From Micrococcaceae bacterium Sec5.7 (GTDB lineage: Bacteria > Actinomycetota > Actinomycetes > Actinomycetales > Micrococcaceae), in the NCBI GenBank assembly GCA_039636785.1, contig CP144169.1:2728001-2792000 (forward strand): DNA of 64,000 bases, written 5' to 3'. This document shows, in pieces, positions 9,608-17,090 of the stretch; positions within the stretch are counted from its first letter, which is position 1, and each line of letters opens with the position of its first letter. Under the pieces are notes generated by a model. That model saw only the letters and a program-made list of their open reading frames with translations, was not told the DNA's origin and did not search any database. The position numbers and the translations under genes were made by a program.

Positions 9608-10117
9608 TTAGCGCTTGGAGTACTGCTGGGCCTTGCGGGCCTTCTTGAGACCGGCCTTCTTGCGCTCGATGACGCGTGCGTCACGGCGAAGGTAGCCGGC
9701 AGCCTTGAGGGTGGCGCGGTTGTTCTCGGTGTCGATCTCGTTCAGTGAACGGGCGATGCCGAGGCGCAGTGCACCGGCCTGGCCGGAGATGCCGCCACCG
9801 TGGATGCGTGCAATGACGTCGTAGGCGCCGTCAAGATCAAGGATCTTGAAGGGGTCGTTGACATCCTGCTGGTGCAGCTTGTTCGGGAAGTAGTTGGACA
9901 GCTCGCGGCCGTTGATGGTCCATTTGCCGGAGCCCGGCACAATGCGGACTCGTGCAACGGCTTCCTTACGGCGGCCAACAGCTGCGCCGGCAACGGTGAG
10001 TGCCGGGCGTTCCTTCTTGGGCGCTTCTGCTTCTGCAGCTCCGCTTTCCGAGGTGTAGCTGGTCAGGTTTTCCTCAGCCACAACGGCCTCGGTGGTCAGT
10101 TCTTCGTTCTGAGCCAC
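9608..10117 (-). CDS. rpsI: 30S ribosomal protein S9
   Basis: S9 sits in the head of the small subunit, with its C-terminal tail reaching the P site. The conserved domain starts at about residue 45 with [17 protein letters not shown]. It ends in the invariant [17 protein letters not shown], whose final SKR contacts P-site tRNA. The first ~40 acidic residues ([18 protein letters not shown]) are the disordered extension usual in Micrococcaceae. It is the second gene of the rplM-rpsI operon, 34 bases after rplM. Confidence 0.98.
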   Translation of the reverse strand: MAQNEELTTEAVVAEENLTSYTSESGAAEAEAPKKERPALTVAGAAVGRRKEAVARVRIVPGSGKWTINGRELSNYFPNKLHQQDVNDPFKILDLDGAYDVIARIHGGGISGQAGALRLGIARSLNEIDTENNRATLKAAGYLRRDARVIERKKAGLKKARKAQQYSKR

Positions 10118-10151
10118 GATTCTCCTTTAAAAAGTTGGTTGGTGGCCAGGA

Positions 10152-10595
10152 CTACTGGGCGACCTGAGTGATTTCAAAAGTCTTGGGCTGCTGGGCTGCG
10201 TGGGGGTGCTCGGCACCCTTGTACACCTTCAGCTTGCCCAGCTGCTGAGCAGCGAGGGAGTTCTTGGGGAGCATGCCCTTGATGGCCTTCTCCACGGCGC
10301 GGACCGGGTTGGATTCCAGCAGCTCCGCGTAAGTGACGGAGGTCAGGCCGCCCGGGTAGCCGGAGTGGCGGTATGCGCGCTTCTGCTCCAGCTTGGCGCC
10401 GGTGAGGGCTACCTTCTCAGCGTTGATGATGATGACGAAGTCGCCCATGTCCATGTGGGACGCAAAGGTGGCCTTGTGCTTGCCGCGCAGCAGGATTGCG
10501 GTCTGGCTGGCGAGACGGCCAAGGACAACGTCTGTGGCGTCAATGACGTGCCACTGGCGGTTGATATCGCCGGGCTTCGGGGTGTACGTACGCAC
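10152..10595 (-). CDS. rplM: 50S ribosomal protein L13
   Basis: L13 is an early-assembly protein of the large subunit. The start was set at the GTG at 10593-10595, giving the exact 147-aa actinobacterial form beginning [21 protein letters not shown] longer frame to 10640 adds 15 Lys/Gln/Asn-rich residues not seen in the family. The motif [19 protein letters not shown] marks the conserved C-terminal part. rpsI follows at 34 bases; a strong promoter lies about 210 bases upstream. Confidence 0.97.
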   Translation of the reverse strand: MRTYTPKPGDINRQWHVIDATDVVLGRLASQTAILLRGKHKATFASHMDMGDFVIIINAEKVALTGAKLEQKRAYRHSGYPGGLTSVTYAELLESNPVRAVEKAIKGMLPKNSLAAQQLGKLKVYKGAEHPHAAQQPKTFEITQVAQ

Positions 10596-10803
10596 GGTTT
10601 TTGCCTCGTTCTTGTTCTGGCGTTCTTGTTTAGGTGTCACGTGAGCGTGTGCACCTACTATCTATGCGCTACCGGAACAGAGGTGAGGGCTCCATGTAAC
10701 CAGTGGTCCCGTAGTCCCGAATGTGCCTGTTGAGTAGTTATCCTGCAACCGGATTCCCAAACGGGCACGCATCATCGAGAAAGGACACGCACAACGACTA
10801 CCA

Positions 10804-10833
10804 AGAATAGCCTGAACGGGGCGCCCGGGTCAA
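10804..10833 (-). promoter_or_regulatory. Putative sigma70-type promoter of rplM-rpsI
   Basis: On the minus strand TTGACC (10828-10833) is separated by 18 bases from TATTCT (10804-10809), close to the housekeeping consensus and pointing at rplM. It would leave a leader of about 200 bases before the GTG. No known L13 leader structure was recognised in that leader. Confidence 0.5.
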
Positions 10834-10884
10834 AATGGGGTATCCGGATGCGTCCTCCAGCCTGCCGGCCAGTTCCATCAGGGA

Positions 10885-11224
10885 GTGTCAGTGTCCTTAT
10901 TAAGCAGCGCCGCAGCCGCCGGACCGCTCTTCATAGCTGTCATCGGGATGTTGGGCGTTCTGCTCGGACTGCTCGCAGAGTTCCTGGTTGCACGTACGCT
11001 CCCCCGGCTTGGTGGACTGCCGGCCACAAAGATCAGGATTACGACGGCGGCACTCACCGGAGCGCTCTGCGCCGCCCTTGCCTTCCGCCTTGGGGCCGCC
11101 TGGATACTGCCGGCTGGCCAGGATTGACATTGCCCACCATCTGCTGCCGAATCGACTGGTTTTGGCGCTTCTTTTGGCCGGTTTACTGCTGCTCGCAGTC
11201 AGCCACCAGGGTTTCCGGAGCTGA
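10885..11224 (+). pseudogene. Broken prepilin peptidase (A24 family, Tad/Flp pilus)
   Basis: The first frame (GTG at 10885) encodes 80 aa with a hydrophobic N-terminus and TLPRLGGLPATKIRITTAAL, then AWILPAGQD and a stop. A second frame continues the same protein family: LARIDIAHHLLPNRLVLALL (from about 11120), which resembles the catalytic-Asp region of A24 prepilin peptidases. The join between ILPA and LARID lacks roughly 20 residues and changes frame, so a small deletion has broken the gene. The rest, including the GxGD motif, is missing, cut off where the IS30 fragment begins near 11190-11230. A TadC relic of the same pathway lies 3.2 kb downstream. Confidence 0.6.
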
Positions 11225-11746
11225 TTCGAGGACTGGAGGTTCTGCAACAGTAGCGGTCACCTCGTGTTTATACGCGGGTTCCTGGGAGTCCGGGTTAACG
11301 GCCCTGCCGTTGACCTGAATCAGACCGTTGTCCCAGAGGTATCCGCTCTTTCGGCTGGCTCCCACCGCCGTTGCGGCTTCTTTTCTGCTGGCTCCGCCCT
11401 GGCGCAGGCGCAGGAACTCTTCGCGCTTCTTCACGCCCGGGTGGATGCTTCGGATTCCAGCCGTGCGTGCCCAGCTGACGCACGTCGTCCGGTTCAGGCC
11501 AAGATCCCTGGCGGCCACGCTGACACTGCCCATGCGCTCCAAGACGGTGAAGAATTCATCCTTCTGGTCCTTGGTGTGTTTCTGCCCCGCTGTCCTCCCG
11601 GTGGAGACAGCCCAGGCGTGCCACGTACTGTGATTGAATCCCAGCTCACGTGCGGCCGCCCCGACATTGCCCAGGCGATCCAAAGTCAGGAAGAACCCGG
11701 CCTTCTCCGCCTCCGTGTAGGTCCGATACGGGCGCTTGGGCGGCAC
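11183..11746 (-). pseudogene. N-terminal fragment of an IS30-family transposase
   Basis: The 187-aa frame (GTG at 11746) carries two repeated helix-turn-helix-like units: GFFLTLDRLGNVGAAARELG and EFFTVLERMGSVSVAARDLG, each followed by a short W-rich segment. A third unit is REEFLRLRQGGASRKEAATAV with GASRKSGYLWDNG. This is the N-terminal recognition region of actinobacterial IS30-type transposases. The IS30 core helix-turn-helix and DDE integrase domain are absent: the frame runs into prepilin-peptidase DNA and stops. The frame is open upstream to about 11896 without an obvious start (the segment encodes a Ser/Lys-rich stretch), so the original start may lie before 11746. Confidence 0.6.
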
Positions 11747-11848
11747 CTCGACCGGCGAACCCGACTTTTTCCTTGGGCGTGAATTTTTCTTTGAGGAAGA
11801 GCTATTTATTGATGGTGATTCCGTTGGTGTTGCAACTCCCGATTTTGG

Positions 11849-11877
11849 GGGTGTTGCATCGACCGCTAGAACTCGCC
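11849..11877. repeat. Possible IS30-type terminal end
   Basis: The segment containing GGGTGTTGCATCGACC, followed by GCTAGAACTCGCC, resembles the terminal inverted repeats of actinobacterial IS30 elements. It lies just upstream of the transposase fragment, where a left end should be. The partner end is not visible nearby, in keeping with truncation of the element. Confidence 0.35.
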
Positions 11878-11941
11878 TTTGCCGGGCATAATGGCTTCAT
11901 GTCACGCCATTCAATTAGTTGGCTCTCCACCGGTACGCCTT

Positions 11942-13636
11942 ATGGCGAGGAGCACGGCCGCCTTGGGTGAGCAGCTCCTGGTCCGGGATGCGGAACGCTA
12001 TTTCCGTCGGCTTGGTCCGCGAATTCAAGTTGCTCTGTGCCAACTTCCCCTGACGCTAGTCCTGACGGCCCTGACCATTGCGTCGCCGGCAATTTGGCCG
12101 GAACTGATCGACAGCACGGCATTTATTGCCGGAATGGTGCTGAGCGGCATCTTGTTTCTTGCCTGTTTCCTTGTTCCTTGGGAACGGCTGCCGGCGAATG
12201 CTTATCTCGTAATTCCCGTCCTTGACCTCGTGGTGATCGGGTTGGCTCGCAACGGAGCGGTTCCAGCAATACCGGGGCTCGGGGTCTTGGCCATCTTCCC
12301 GGTCATTTGGTTGTCCGCTTCGGGCGCATTCGCACGTACAAGCCTGATCCTGAGCTTTTCCGGGCCCCTGTGCATAACCCTGCCGTCGTTGCTGCCATCG
12401 TTTCCGGACGTTTCTGCATCCACCATCGCCCCAGTGATCCTGTTGCCTTTGATGATGCTCTCTGTCTCGCTTGCCATCCGATTCGCCAGCGTCAACGTCC
12501 GCGTCCAGCGCCAGCGTTTGGAAAGGAAGGACACCGAACTTCGGGAGTTGCTCGTTGAAAGCAGGAACCGCGAAAGGCTCCTCAAGACGGTTCTGGACAC
12601 TGTCGACGTCGGGATTGTCGCCGTTGACGCGAACGGCCAGAACCTTCTGGTCAATGATAAGCAGAGACTATTCCTGCAAGCGGCGTCCCCCGAAGGCCCA
12701 GGGGCGATGCCGGAGGAATCCGAGCAGTTTCTGTTCGGCCAGGACAGGGTCACTCCGCTGGCAATAGACGAACGCCCCATCCACCGGGCAGCCGCTGGCG
12801 AAACTTTCGCGGACTACCTGGTGTGGCTCGGTGAGGGGCCGGGCCGCCGTGCGGTCTCAACCGCCGCCCGGATCATGAAGAACGACGACGACGGCGGGTT
12901 CAGCGGGGCGGTGATCATCTACCGTGACGTCTCGGGCCTGGTAGAAGCCCTATCGGCCAAAGAGGAACTGATATCCAACGTCTCGCACGAATTCCGTACC
13001 CCGTTGATGTCCGTCCTGGGCAATGTGGATCTGGTGCTAGACGAAGTGGAAGACCTTTCATCCATCGCCGTACAGCGGCTGCAGGTCGTGCAACGCAATG
13101 CCGAGCGGTTGCTCTCACTTGTTTCGGATCTGCTCGTGTCAGCATCAACTGTCCTTGCCGTCCACCCGAGGCGGACGGACCTCGCTGGGCTGGTCGAAAG
13201 CAGCATCGGTTCCGCCCAGGCGCAGGCCGACGCCACCAACGTGTCGCTTCGTACCGATCTGCCCATACCGCTCTGGGCGCATGCTGACCCGCTGCGGATG
13301 TCCCAGGCCCTGGACAACCTCCTGTCCAACGCCATCAAATATTCCCCGGCCGGAGGCATGGTGACCGTCAGCGCGCAGAGAAGCGAGTCCTGGGTCAAAC
13401 TCAAAGTAGAAGACACAGGCATGGGTATCAGCGCGGAGGAAACGACACGCATCTTTACACGATTCTTCCGGACCAGCGCAGCCCGGCAGTCAGCCATACC
13501 GGGCGTCGGACTGGGCCTCTCCATCACCAAGGCCATCGTGGAGCGGCACGGAGGCGTTATCTCCTGCGTCAGCACCCCGGGCCAAGGAAGCACGTTCACT
13601 ATTACACTGCCGGCTGACGGCGCCACGACCTCCTAA
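11942..13636 (+). CDS. Membrane sensor histidine kinase with PAS domain
   Basis: This is a two-component sensor, likely at the cytoplasmic membrane. With the ATG at 11942 it is 564 aa. An N-terminal six-segment-like membrane region (about 30-185) precedes a basic helix and a PAS-like domain (about 210-335: VLDTVDVGIVAVDANG). HisKA follows with SNVSHEFRTPL (His349). HATPase_c has the N box LDNLLSNAIKYSPAGG, then VEDTGMGIS and GVGLGLSITKAIVERHGG. An alternative ATG at 11891 would add 17 residues. No response regulator lies beside it, so it is an orphan here. It sits between the IS30 end and a broken second kinase, inside the relic zone, yet its own frame is intact. Confidence 0.85.
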   Translation: MARSTAALGEQLLVRDAERYFRRLGPRIQVALCQLPLTLVLTALTIASPAIWPELIDSTAFIAGMVLSGILFLACFLVPWERLPANAYLVIPVLDLVVIGLARNGAVPAIPGLGVLAIFPVIWLSASGAFARTSLILSFSGPLCITLPSLLPSFPDVSASTIAPVILLPLMMLSVSLAIRFASVNVRVQRQRLERKDTELRELLVESRNRERLLKTVLDTVDVGIVAVDANGQNLLVNDKQRLFLQAASPEGPGAMPEESEQFLFGQDRVTPLAIDERPIHRAAAGETFADYLVWLGEGPGRRAVSTAARIMKNDDDGGFSGAVIIYRDVSGLVEALSAKEELISNVSHEFRTPLMSVLGNVDLVLDEVEDLSSIAVQRLQVVQRNAERLLSLVSDLLVSASTVLAVHPRRTDLAGLVESSIGSAQAQADATNVSLRTDLPIPLWAHADPLRMSQALDNLLSNAIKYSPAGGMVTVSAQRSESWVKLKVEDTGMGISAEETTRIFTRFFRTSAARQSAIPGVGLGLSITKAIVERHGGVISCVSTPGQGSTFTITLPADGATTS

Positions 13637-13665
13637 AGGACTACAAAGGTCGGTGCCGGCCCTGC

Positions 13666-14136
13666 CTAGTCCAGCGGCAGCGTTATTGTCACGCACGTGC
13701 CCGTGGCTACCGAAGAACCGACAACCATCTGGCCGCCCGCCAGGCCCACGGCGAGGCGCATGAGGCGCAACCCCATGCCGGAGTTCCTGCCACTGGTTGC
13801 TGCCTGCACATCGAAGCCAGCGCCGTCGTCGGTCACTTTGAGCTGGACGGCGTGGCTGACGCAGCCCAGCCGGACCGTCACAGCGGATGCTTCAGCGAAT
13901 TTGTAGACGTTGCTCAGGAGCTCCTGCGCCGCCCGGTAAAGCAGCATCGCGGACTTTCGGTCCACTTCCATGCCGTGGTGCGGCGTCTCCAGGCGCACCA
14001 CGATCGCGCGTTCGCGCAACGGAAGAGTCAAACGGTCAATCGCTCCGGCGACTCCAAGAGCATAAAAATCGACCGGATGCGTATCAGTAAGAACGCCGCG
14101 GACGGCGACAACTTCGTCGCATAGTAGTGATTTCAT
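13666..14136 (-). pseudogene. ATPase half of a NarX/DesK-type histidine kinase (fragment)
   Basis: The readable protein (157 aa from the ATG at 14136, or 172 aa from 14184) covers the end of a HisKA_3-type kinase. It has a linker (TDTHPVDFYALGVAGAIDRL), the N box AAQELLSNVYKFAEAS, the G1 box TDDGAGFD and the G2 segment GMGLRLMRLAVGLAGG. The sensor part and the dimerisation helix with the phospho-accepting His are absent, so it cannot autophosphorylate in the usual way. It converges with the intact kinase upstream (stop 13636) and lies next to an IS30 tail, which suggests its 5' part was lost by insertion or deletion. A stand-alone ATPase role is possible but less likely. Confidence 0.6.
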
Positions 14137-14248
14137 GTTCCTACTGTGTGCCTGCGTCCTTGGGATTTTCCTATGCCCTTTCACCAGGAACGGCGGTGCC
14201 TCCCCAGTTTGCAGGGGCCATCAGGAGCACAGGAAAACCCTGGCGGTG

Positions 14249-14375
14249 TCAACGCGTCGTAGCAACTTCGTCATTGAGTAGCCTCGTGAATACTTCCCGT
14301 GGGGTGAGGCACCCAAGGACGGCGTGGTCTGACGTTGAGTTCCTCGGCGATGGAGTCCAGATACGGCCGGTGACT
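14249..14375 (-). pseudogene. C-terminal tail of an IS30-family transposase
   Basis: On the minus strand the segment reads LDSIAEELNVRPRR in one frame. In the next frame it reads VLGCLTPREVFTRLLNDEVATTR before a TGA (14249-14251). This matches the closing part of IS30 transposases (ELNxRPRxxLGxxTPxEVF). A one-base frameshift lies between the two parts, near 14320. It is a separate piece from the N-terminal fragment at 11.2-11.7 kb: both are minus strand but in the wrong order to be one element. Its edge at about 14374 is where the TadC frame becomes readable. Confidence 0.55.
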
Positions 14376-14988
14376 GGGGATCACCTCGAAGCCTGCTCTT
14401 GCGCTGGTCGGGGCATTACTGGGTCTTCTTCTGAACGGTAGAGCAGTAACACCGCAAAATGTCGGTTTGGGACTCGCGATAACAACCCTCTGCTATTTTG
14501 TCCCGGATCTGCTGATATACAACAAGGGCATCAAACGCCAGGCAACGATCGAGCTGGATTTGCCGAGCACACTGGATCAGATGCTGATCTCGGTGGAGGC
14601 AGGGCTTGGCTTTGAAGCTGCCATGGCACGGGCAGCCGAATATGGTGGCGGACCCTTGGCGCAGGAACTGATGCGAACCCTCCAGGACATCCAGGTTGGG
14701 CGTCCGCGGCAAGAGTCTTATGAAGCGCTGGCAGCACGGTCTTCCGTGCAGGATCTCCGAAGCTTTGTGCGGGCTGTTGTGCAGGCCGACAGGTATGGAA
14801 TCGGCATAGCGAAAGTCCTCCGGACGCAGGCGAAAGCCGCCCGTGTCAAGCGCAGGCAGCGGGCTGAAGAAAAGGCGATGAAACTGCCGGTGAAGGTGCT
14901 GTTTCCACTGCTCGTGTTCATCTTCCCAGTGCTATTCATCGTGCTCCTTGGCCCTGCAGTCATCAACATCATGGAAATGTTCAGCTGA
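14374..14988 (+). pseudogene. tadC: TadC-type pilus assembly protein, N-terminally truncated
   Basis: The frame is open from 14374 to the stop at 14988 (about 204 codons; a TTG at 14467 would give 173 aa) but lacks the family's N-terminus (TadC proteins are about 280-310 aa). It shows a hydrophobic stretch (ALVGALLGLLL), then the T2SSF domain with LPSTLDQMLISVEAGLGFEAA, RSFVRAVVQADRYGIGIAKVL, RVKRRQRAEEKAMKLPVKVL and a final membrane segment. These match the second half of TadC, an inner-membrane platform protein of Flp pili. The 5' edge abuts an IS30 tail, so the truncation probably came with it. A terminator follows at 15011. Confidence 0.65.
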
Positions 14989-15010
14989 ACGTCACGGCGC
15001 CCCAAAGACC

Positions 15011-15043
15011 GGCTCTCCTCGGCCCCCAGAACCGAGGAGGGCC
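15011..15043 (+). terminator. Terminator after the tadC relic
   Basis: GGCTCTCCTCGG (15011-15022) pairs with CCGAGGAGGGCC (15032-15043), with one wobble pair, 22 bases after the tadC stop. It probably ended the original tad operon. Confidence 0.7.
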
Positions 15044-15117
15044 GCTTTGCGGGAATAGCAAGTTGATTTCTCCCCGGGTTCGCCGCTTGTTTTGGCCCCA
15101 CCCGGTTGGTGTTCCGG

Positions 15118-15352
15118 TCAGATTTGCCGGGACTTGTTGTTGATGGTCTGCTGGGTGGTTTTCAGCCGGTAGGAATCGGTGCCGGTGTTGATGATGTGGA
15201 CGCGGAAGGTCAGCCGGTCCACGATCGCGGCACAGAGGCGCGGGTCGGTGAACGTCTGGCCCCACTCGCTGAACGGCGCGTTGCTTGCGCAGGCTATGGA
15301 CGCCCGTTCTTCCCTGGCCGTGATCTGGAACAAAAGCTCGGCGCCGTGGGTC
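15118..15352 (-). pseudogene. istB C-terminal fragment (minus-strand copy)
   Basis: The minus-strand frame ending at 15118 reads KLETHGAELLFQITAREERA, then SNAPFSEWGQTFTDPR and LCAAIVDRLTFRVHI with NTGTDSYRL, the closing third of IS21 IstB helper ATPases. The Walker A and B parts are missing. It breaks at about 15352 where an oppositely oriented istB tail starts. Confidence 0.6.
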
Positions 15353-15607
15353 TCGAGCTTGGCTATATGGAACTGGACCGCCGCCGCGCCGAACTCCTCT
15401 TCCAGGTCCTTACCAAACGCGAAGAGAAAAACTCCATCGCCATCGCAAGCAACGAATCCTTCTCCAGTTGGCTGGACCAAAACCTTCACCGACCCACGCC
15501 TCTGTGCCGCGATCGTGGACCGTCTGACCTTCAACGGTGCCATCATCGAAACCGGCACCGACTCCTACCGCCTCGCCCACACCATCGCCCAACAAACCGC
15601 AAGCTAG
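15353..15607 (+). pseudogene. istB C-terminal fragment (plus-strand copy, frameshifted)
   Basis: On the plus strand the protein reads LGYMELDRRRAELLFQVL and REEKNSIAIASNESFSSW in one frame. In another it continues TKTFTDPRLCAAIVDRLTF and ETGTDSYRLAHTIAQQTAS to a stop at 15605-15607. The frameshift lies near 15465-15475. It resembles, but is not identical to, the minus-strand copy, so two different IS21 elements contributed. The two tails together form a long imperfect inverted repeat centred at about 15353. Confidence 0.6.
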
Positions 15608-15671
15608 GCCCTCCGGAGCGGAGGTTGTTGACGGCGTCACGGGCCCGGCGTAGCTTCGGAAGCGGGACCAC
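15607..15671 (-). pseudogene. Possible N-terminal stub of an AraC-family regulator
   Basis: From a GTG at 15669-15671 on the minus strand the frame reads VVPLPKLRRARDAVNNLRS and then enters istB DNA. The segment looks like the lead-in helix of actinobacterial AraC/XylS regulators that are often transcribed divergently from small SRPBCC or VOC genes. Only about 20 residues remain, so the call is tentative. Confidence 0.3.
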
Positions 15672-15705
15672 GTTCGCAGCGGTGATGCCCCTCAAGGAGA
15701 CGCAG

Positions 15706-15762
15706 ATGATCCCGAAGCCAGAACTGCCCGCTTCGACAAGCGAATGGGCGCTCAAGCCATGA
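15706..15762 (+). CDS. 18-codon upstream ORF coupled to the SRPBCC gene
   Basis: An AAGGAG sequence (15693-15698) sits 7 bases before an ATG at 15706, which encodes MIPKPELPASTSEWALKP and stops at 15760-15762. Its stop overlaps the ATG of the SRPBCC gene (ATGA at 15759-15762), a translational-coupling arrangement. It could be a leader peptide or simply the end of a lost gene. Confidence 0.35.
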   Translation: MIPKPELPASTSEWALKP

Positions 15763-16193
15763 TCCGCAGCCGGTCCACCGTTGTGATCAACCGCCCCGTC
15801 GGTGAAGTCTTCGCGTACATGGCCGATTTCGAACGCCTGCCCGAGCACGAACCGTGGGTGGAGAAGGCGTGGCGGACGTCGGACGGACCCGTCGGCGTGG
15901 GAAGCACATGGTGCCACATCCGCGTCATGGGCCGGCGCAGGTTCGAGGCTCCCATCGAGATTGTTGAGTACGAGCCAGAGCGGAGACTCGCGATCAAGAG
16001 CGGTAACGGGCCGGTCGATGTAGTGGCCACGCAGACCTTCGAGGGGCACGGCGCCAGCACCACTGTCACCGAGGTTCTCGAAATGCACGTGAGTGGCTTC
16101 ACCCGGCTGTTCGAGCCGATCATCAGACGGCAATCCCGGGGCCAGGTCCGCGAAGTCCACCAACGAATCAAGCGGCTGCTCGAAGAGTCCTAG
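15759..16193 (+). CDS. SRPBCC (polyketide cyclase/START-like) family protein
   Basis: The 144-aa protein (ATG at 15759, MIRSRSTVVINRPVGEVFAY) has the START-like fold signature: an N-terminal strand with RPVGEVFAYMADFERLPEHEPW, a middle GSTWCHIRVMGRRRFEAP, and a C-terminal helix (RRQSRGQVREVHQRIKRLLEE). Such proteins bind hydrophobic ligands; the ligand here cannot be read from sequence. A start at 15744 would add five residues but ignores the ATGA overlap with the 18-codon ORF. It is the only intact gene within the wrecked IS21 element. Confidence 0.8.
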   Translation: MIRSRSTVVINRPVGEVFAYMADFERLPEHEPWVEKAWRTSDGPVGVGSTWCHIRVMGRRRFEAPIEIVEYEPERRLAIKSGNGPVDVVATQTFEGHGASTTVTEVLEMHVSGFTRLFEPIIRRQSRGQVREVHQRIKRLLEES

Positions 16194-16221
16194 CTAGAAC
16201 GGGCGGTCCTGGTTCAAACTG

Positions 16222-16975
16222 TCACGACGGTCCTGAACCAAATTCATGTTCAAACTCTTCAGGGAGTAGATTCGCCCGATCCATGAGAGGCAGAGCCCCT
16301 GCGATGGCGCACTGCCAGATACCTTCCGGCGGTTGCAAGGGCAGGGACGGCCAGGAACACTTACCGACGGTGACGGGGCGGCCGGTGATGACGCGGTGGC
16401 CGTCTTTGACATCGCAGGCGGCCATATACCCGTTCAGCCGGGGCCAAGGTACCGAACTCCGGAACTGGGGTCAGCCAGCGGCGGCGGAACCTGCCGACTT
16501 CGCCTTCAACGCCGCCCTTTTCATGGGCGCCGTCGATGCCTGGCAAGCAGAAGAAGGAGTCGAACCCGTAGTGGGAGCGCAGGGCGATGAAGCGTTCGTT
16601 TTCCAGCCGTTCCCGGCCCAGGATCACGGTGATGACCGCGGGTTTGAGGTTGGCGTGGGCGACCGTGGACTCGGCATCCACGGCGCCGTGTTCATCGACC
16701 AGCCGCTGCCAGATCCGGCGGGCCGTGTGACGCTGTTTGCGCGGGGCCGCCTGATCTGCGACCAGCCACGACCGGATGGTTTCCTCCCAGGGCCCCAGCT
16801 TCGGAGCCTTCCGCACGGGCGTCTTCCGTGCCGGCGGCGTGGCCTCTGCCAGCGCGGCCCGGACAGTGCGGCAGTGGACGCCGTGCACCCGTGCCAGCTC
16901 TCTGACCGCCATATCTTTATCCCTCGCATCAAGGCGGATACGCTCGAATTGCTTCACTCTCGATCTCTCTTTCAA
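16222..16975 (-). pseudogene. IS21-family transposase istA, internally deleted and frameshifted
   Basis: The minus-strand protein starts MKERSRVKQFERIRLDARDKD with an N-terminal helix-turn-helix (AVRELARVHGVHCRTVRAALA) and the typical KLGPWEETIRSWL. After residue ~100 (VDEHGAVDAESTV) it jumps directly to HANLKPAV and RSHYGFDSFFCLPGIDGAHE with KGGVEGEVGRFRRR. Roughly 130-150 residues holding the first two acidic residues of the DDE site are missing, though the frame is kept. Past VPEF the frame shifts; the continuation MAACDVKDGHRVITGRPVTVG is in another frame to about 16360. The C-terminus is unrecognisable. Confidence 0.65.
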
Positions 16976-17031
16976 TCGCGTTCCGATCTCTTCGTCTTGG
17001 TGGACAAAAGAACGCTACGTGCGGGTCGAGG

Positions 17032-17081
17032 GTGGGGCCACTTCAAACGGCTAAAAGTCCCCGAAGTGGGGCCATTTCAGA
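17032..17081. repeat. IS21 terminal repeat pair
   Basis: GTGGGGCCACTTCAAA (17032-17047) and GTGGGGCCATTTCAGA (17066-17081) are two near-identical 16-mers with a 34-bp period just upstream of istA. IS21-family ends carry such multiple repeats as transposase binding sites. Confidence 0.6.
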
Positions 17082-17090
17082 GTGCCATAC

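Larger units (their letters stand above)
15085..17090 (-). mobile_element. Degenerate IS21-family element with foreign DNA inside
   Basis: Minus-strand order is: terminal repeats (17032-17081), istA (16222-16975, damaged), then an istB tail (15118-15352) and a GGCCCCACC motif near 15092-15100 like the terminal repeats. This fits one IS21-type element read from right to left. Between istA and the istB tail lie a plus-strand istB tail from another element, an AraC-like remnant and an intact SRPBCC gene. The element is therefore a dead composite. Outer boundaries are estimates. Confidence 0.5.

Noticed and set aside
15106..15762. 218-codon plus-strand frame across both istB tails
   Set aside because: It reads partly through the antisense of one istB tail and partly in frame of the other; it is a chance fusion, not a gene.
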